This document shows, piece after piece, positions 15,409 through 17,918 of a stretch of DNA of 17,918 nucleotides. The stretch's first letter is position 1, and the number at the start of each line of letters is the position of its first letter. The notes beneath the pieces were generated by a model. It saw only the letters and a program-made list of their open reading frames with translations, was not told the origin of the DNA and made no database searches. Source of the DNA: RI-92 sp040235555 (GTDB lineage Bacteria; Pseudomonadota; Gammaproteobacteria; UBA6429; Thiohalophilaceae). The DNA is taken from contig JBECKZ010000165.1 in the NCBI GenBank assembly GCA_040235555.1, forward strand, positions 1 to 17,918. Direction: 5' to 3'. The position numbers and the translations under genes are program-made.

Positions 15409-16746
15409 TTATGGCCAGATGCCACGTTCCTCAATGGTCTTCAACAAACGCTCCAATGCCACCACCAGGGCAGCACTGTGAAAATCTACTATCGTTTCCT
15501 CCTCCACCGCGCCTGATTCTGAACCTGATACCTTGGTTGACAGTTTGTCAGATGCACGTTTCTTTAAGGTAAGCCATTTTTCAATAACAGAATCTACAGC
15601 GCGATGCATCTTCCACCTGAGTTTCTGGTTCACCTCCTCAATGGACCATTGTTCATTCTCGGTGTTTTGCACCCACTCGAAATAACTGACGGTCACCCCG
15701 CCCGCATTGACCAGGATATCGGGTAATACCCATATACCTTTACACGACAGAATCTTATTGGCTTCGGGCGTTACGGGGGCATTGCCGGCTTCTACCACCA
15801 GCTTTGCCTTAACATTTTCAGCATTATCGACATGTATTTGGTTACTGATTGCTGAGGGTATTAATATATCGCATTCAAGCTGAAGTAGATCCTCGTTCGT
15901 GATGGTCGTTGTTTCGGATAGACCGACGACTTTGCCTTGCTCTCTTTTATGTTTCTCGACTTCCGCCAGGTCGAGGCCGTCTTCATAATAGATCCCGCCT
16001 TGCGAATCACTCACGGCAATGATTTTGCTACCTGCCTGGTGAAATATTCGGGCAACATTTGCGCCGACTTCACCATAACCCTGGATAGCTACGCAGCACC
16101 CGTCCAGTGTTTTTAACTCCGGCAAGTTCATTTTATCCAGAAAGCGTTGAACAGCGTAGAGACAGCCTTGTGCCGTCGCGGTCTTACGCCCTTCTGAACC
16201 ACCGAGGTCAACCGGCTTGCCGGTGACAACCGGTCGATTGTTCCGCCCGGGATGCATAACGTCATAGGTATCATAAATCCAGGCCATGGTGTGTTCATCG
16301 GTATAGAGATCGGGCGCAGGGATGTCGGTATTGGGCCCAATCGCATCACCCAGATCGGAAATGAATCGCCGGGTAATTCGCCGTAATTCAAGATCCGACA
16401 ACGATTTCGGGTCGCAGCATACCCCGCCCTTGGCACCGCCGAACGGCACGTTGATCAAGGCACATTTCCAGGTCATCAGCGCGGCCAGCGTGGCAATTTC
16501 TTCATAAGAGACATCCGGGTGATAACGCATTCCACCTTTCCCGGGTCCACTTGCGCGATTATGCACCACACGATATCCCTGAAATGTTCTGACAGAGCCG
16601 TCATCCATTTGAATGGGAAAATTAACAACGATCGATTGTTTGGGTGCGGCCAGGAAATCTATCAGGCCAGTGGAAAGGCGATCGAGGTGGGCAATAGCAT
16701 TTTTTAGGCGCCCTTTAATTTCCTGGTATTCGCTAAATTTGTCCAT
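15409..16746 (-). CDS. gdhA: Glutamate dehydrogenase (Glu/Leu/Phe/Val family)
   Basis: Interconverts glutamate with 2-oxoglutarate and ammonium. 445 residues. Landmarks: GPGKGGMRYHPDVS (68-80), MTWKCALINVPFGGAKGGV (91-109) with catalytic Lys106, PAPDLYTD (144-150), the Rossmann motif IQGYGEVGAN (221-230) with Asp247 after the second strand, which suggests NAD preference, and GNAPVTPEA. Near the C-terminus an insertion-like charged stretch (residues about 393-415, DKLSTKVSGSESGAVEEETI) precedes VDFHSAALVVALERL. No clear SD. First gene of the gdhA-korA-korB unit, with a divergent promoter region shared with the Usp gene. Adjacent KorAB suggests a 2-oxoglutarate link. Confidence 0.95.
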   Translation of the reverse strand: MDKFSEYQEIKGRLKNAIAHLDRLSTGLIDFLAAPKQSIVVNFPIQMDDGSVRTFQGYRVVHNRASGPGKGGMRYHPDVSYEEIATLAALMTWKCALINVPFGGAKGGVCCDPKSLSDLELRRITRRFISDLGDAIGPNTDIPAPDLYTDEHTMAWIYDTYDVMHPGRNNRPVVTGKPVDLGGSEGRKTATAQGCLYAVQRFLDKMNLPELKTLDGCCVAIQGYGEVGANVARIFHQAGSKIIAVSDSQGGIYYEDGLDLAEVEKHKREQGKVVGLSETTTITNEDLLQLECDILIPSAISNQIHVDNAENVKAKLVVEAGNAPVTPEANKILSCKGIWVLPDILVNAGGVTVSYFEWVQNTENEQWSIEEVNQKLRWKMHRAVDSVIEKWLTLKKRASDKLSTKVSGSESGAVEEETIVDFHSAALVVALERLLKTIEERGIWP

Positions 16747-16797
16747 TGCTGTTTACCGTTGACTTTCGTTTTTCTTTATTACCAGCAATTAGCTGCC

Positions 16798-16826
16798 TTG
16801 ACGGTACACTTCATTATTCTTATATA
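16798..16826 (+). promoter_or_regulatory. Candidate sigma-70 promoter of the Usp gene
   Basis: TTGACG (16798-16803), 17-bp spacer, TATATA (16821-16826). Expected start near 16833, giving a leader of about 150 nt before the ATG at 16986. Confidence 0.5.
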
Positions 16827-16829
16827 TAA

Positions 16830-16859
16830 ATAATACGCTATATTTTAGATTAGTGTTAA
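16830..16859 (-). promoter_or_regulatory. Candidate sigma-70 promoter of gdhA
   Basis: On the minus strand TTAACA (16859-16854), 18-bp spacer, TATTAT (16835-16830). It is placed divergently, back to back with the plus-strand promoter, the -10 regions about 4 bp apart. Weaker than the Usp one. Confidence 0.35.
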
Positions 16860-16985
16860 TTTACAGAACTGGGGTCATCCTTTTGCTGCAGTTTGTTCCC
16901 CGATTTAAATTCCGCCCAAGAATTAAACGGTCGTTAGACATCATAGTGGACCATGTTTCCACGATATACAATAAAGGAGGCCAGA

Positions 16986-17432
16986 ATGGGAATGTACCAA
17001 CACATCGTATGCGCGGTGGATTTTTCTCGTTACAGTGAAACAGCATGCCAGCGTGCTGCTGAGTTGGTCAATCTTTTTGGCGCTCAGTTTACATTACTCT
17101 ATGTTGTGGAAAATTTCCCGGAAGATCGCTCCAATGAATTTATCGCACCCGAACATCTCGATCCAGCAGCTTACCGCGAAAATCAGGCACGCACAGATCT
17201 GACTGCATTAGCCAGACGCCTGCAACTGCAAGATACAAATCAGCATGTACTGTTCAGCATGGAGTCAGCATCGCATGAAATAGTCCGTTTTGCCGCAGAA
17301 AACCACTCGGATCTCATTGTCGTAGGCAGCCATGGCATCAACGGTATCAGCACGCCACTGGGCTCGACGGCCAGTGGCGTGGTTAATCATGCACCATGTG
17401 ATGTTCTGGCAGTACGTGCCAAGGCATCATAG
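16986..17432 (+). CDS. Universal stress protein, UspA family
   Basis: 148 residues from the ATG at 16986, chosen because a near-perfect SD (AAAGGAGG, 16973-16980) lies 5 bp upstream; the longer frame from 16953 has no SD. UspA fold: HIVCAVDFS at the first strand, a helix ETACQRAAELVNLFGAQFTLLYVV, and the nucleotide-binding motif VVGSHGINGISTPLGSTASGVV. The conserved G-x2-G-x8-GS form supports ATP binding. Ends VNHAPCDVLAVR, as in family members. Followed by an alcohol dehydrogenase gene 20 bp away on the same strand, so they probably share a transcript. Confidence 0.95.
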   Translation: MGMYQHIVCAVDFSRYSETACQRAAELVNLFGAQFTLLYVVENFPEDRSNEFIAPEHLDPAAYRENQARTDLTALARRLQLQDTNQHVLFSMESASHEIVRFAAENHSDLIVVGSHGINGISTPLGSTASGVVNHAPCDVLAVRAKAS

Positions 17433-17452
17433 TTTTATCGGGAGTTTGCATC

Positions 17453-17918
17453 ATGTCTGACAGTACCACCATGCGTGCCATGGTGCTCCATGCACCCGGA
17501 GAGCCACTGCAACTGGAACATCTTCCTGTGCCGCGCCCTGGCCCACACGAGGTGCTCATCAAAGTCAAAGCCTGTGGTGTTTGCCGCACAGACTTGCATA
17601 TTATTGACGGCGACTTACCCTCGCCCAAGTTACCCTTGATCCTGGGACATGAAATCGTTGGCGAGGTGGTGGGGACTGGTGTGGATGCCACAAAATTCCC
17701 GAATGGTACACAGGTAGGCGTTCCTTGGTTGGCACATACGGACGGTGATTGTCTTTATTGCCGTAATGAACAGGAAAATCTGTGCGAGCATGCATTATTC
17801 ACAGGCTATACCGTCGATGGCGGCTATGCGGAGTATAGCGTTGCCCATGAAGATTATTGCTTTGCTCTCCCGCACGAATACGCCACTGCACAGGCTGCAC
17901 CCCTGCTTTGCGCCGGGC
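17453..17918 (+). CDS. Zinc-dependent alcohol dehydrogenase, N-terminal part (cut by window edge)
   Basis: Medium-chain Zn-ADH; 155 codons seen. ATG at 17453 with SD GGGAG 8 bp upstream. Catalytic zinc ligands: C44 in CGVCRTDLH, H66 in GHEIVGEV, and probably C153 in LLCAG. The structural zinc site normally reads C-x2-C-x2-C-x7-C; here it is D97-x2-C100-x2-C103-x7-C111, so the first ligand is Asp. An acidic ligand here is known in Sulfolobus solfataricus ADH (Glu), so this may still bind zinc. The GYTVDGGYAEY segment fits the AdhA-type group. Substrate not determined by sequence. Adjacent to a Usp gene, as is often seen. Confidence 0.93.
   Translation, partial: MSDSTTMRAMVLHAPGEPLQLEHLPVPRPGPHEVLIKVKACGVCRTDLHIIDGDLPSPKLPLILGHEIVGEVVGTGVDATKFPNGTQVGVPWLAHTDGDCLYCRNEQENLCEHALFTGYTVDGGYAEYSVAHEDYCFALPHEYATAQAAPLLCAG

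Noticed and set aside
1..17918. CRISPR array, IS element or phage module
   Set aside because: No regularly spaced repeats, transposase-like frames, terminal inverted repeats or phage structural genes were seen. The holin-like gene belongs to a yqjDE-type operon, not a phage.

Overview
The window reads as chromosomal DNA of a free-living proteobacterium, most likely a gammaproteobacterium of the sulfur- or ammonia-oxidising / Chromatiales-like kind. This rests on a Tat-exported high-potential iron-sulfur protein (HiPIP), a YqjD/YqjE-type gene pair, MtfA, a YbeL-type zinc-ribbon protein, a bacterial P3A proton ATPase, and a two-subunit 2-oxoacid:ferredoxin oxidoreductase beside a glutamate dehydrogenase. 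The taxon is an inference; there is no rRNA or marker gene to fix it. I see no tRNA, rRNA, CRISPR array, transposase, integrase or phage structural gene.

Layout. 1-2381 (minus): P-type H+-ATPase running off the left edge. 2382-3136 (minus): a half-size TauE/SafE permease gene broken by one in-frame TAA, followed 22 bp past its stop by a 63-bp element resembling an integron attC site. 3595-4484 (plus): HiPIP and an unidentified 107-residue Cys-containing protein. 4519-5974 (minus): a 12-bp-stem convergent terminator, then a YqjD/YqjE-like operon of three overlapping small membrane or stress-type genes and a glycine-rich membrane protein. 6120-6449 (minus): PilZ protein. 6889-7410 (plus): zinc-ribbon protein. 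7415-10920 (minus): rhomboid, pdhA, pdhB, mtfA. 11108-16746 (minus): gdhA, korA, korB, MFS exporter. 16986-17918 (plus): universal stress protein and the start of a zinc alcohol dehydrogenase.

How the genes fit. The right half is a 2-oxoacid node. Glutamate dehydrogenase interconverts glutamate and 2-oxoglutarate; KorAB can interconvert 2-oxoglutarate (or another 2-oxoacid) and acyl-CoA with ferredoxin; PdhAB is the E1 part of a pyruvate dehydrogenase whose E2 and E3 are not here. The left half is about energy and envelope stress: proton ATPase, HiPIP, DUF883/holin-like proteins and PilZ. Most of the content is recognisable families. The observations most worth checking are the attC-like site behind the broken TauE gene, a probable CTG start in the yqjE-like gene, and a hairpin flanked by A and T runs in the gene-free gap at 6450-6888.
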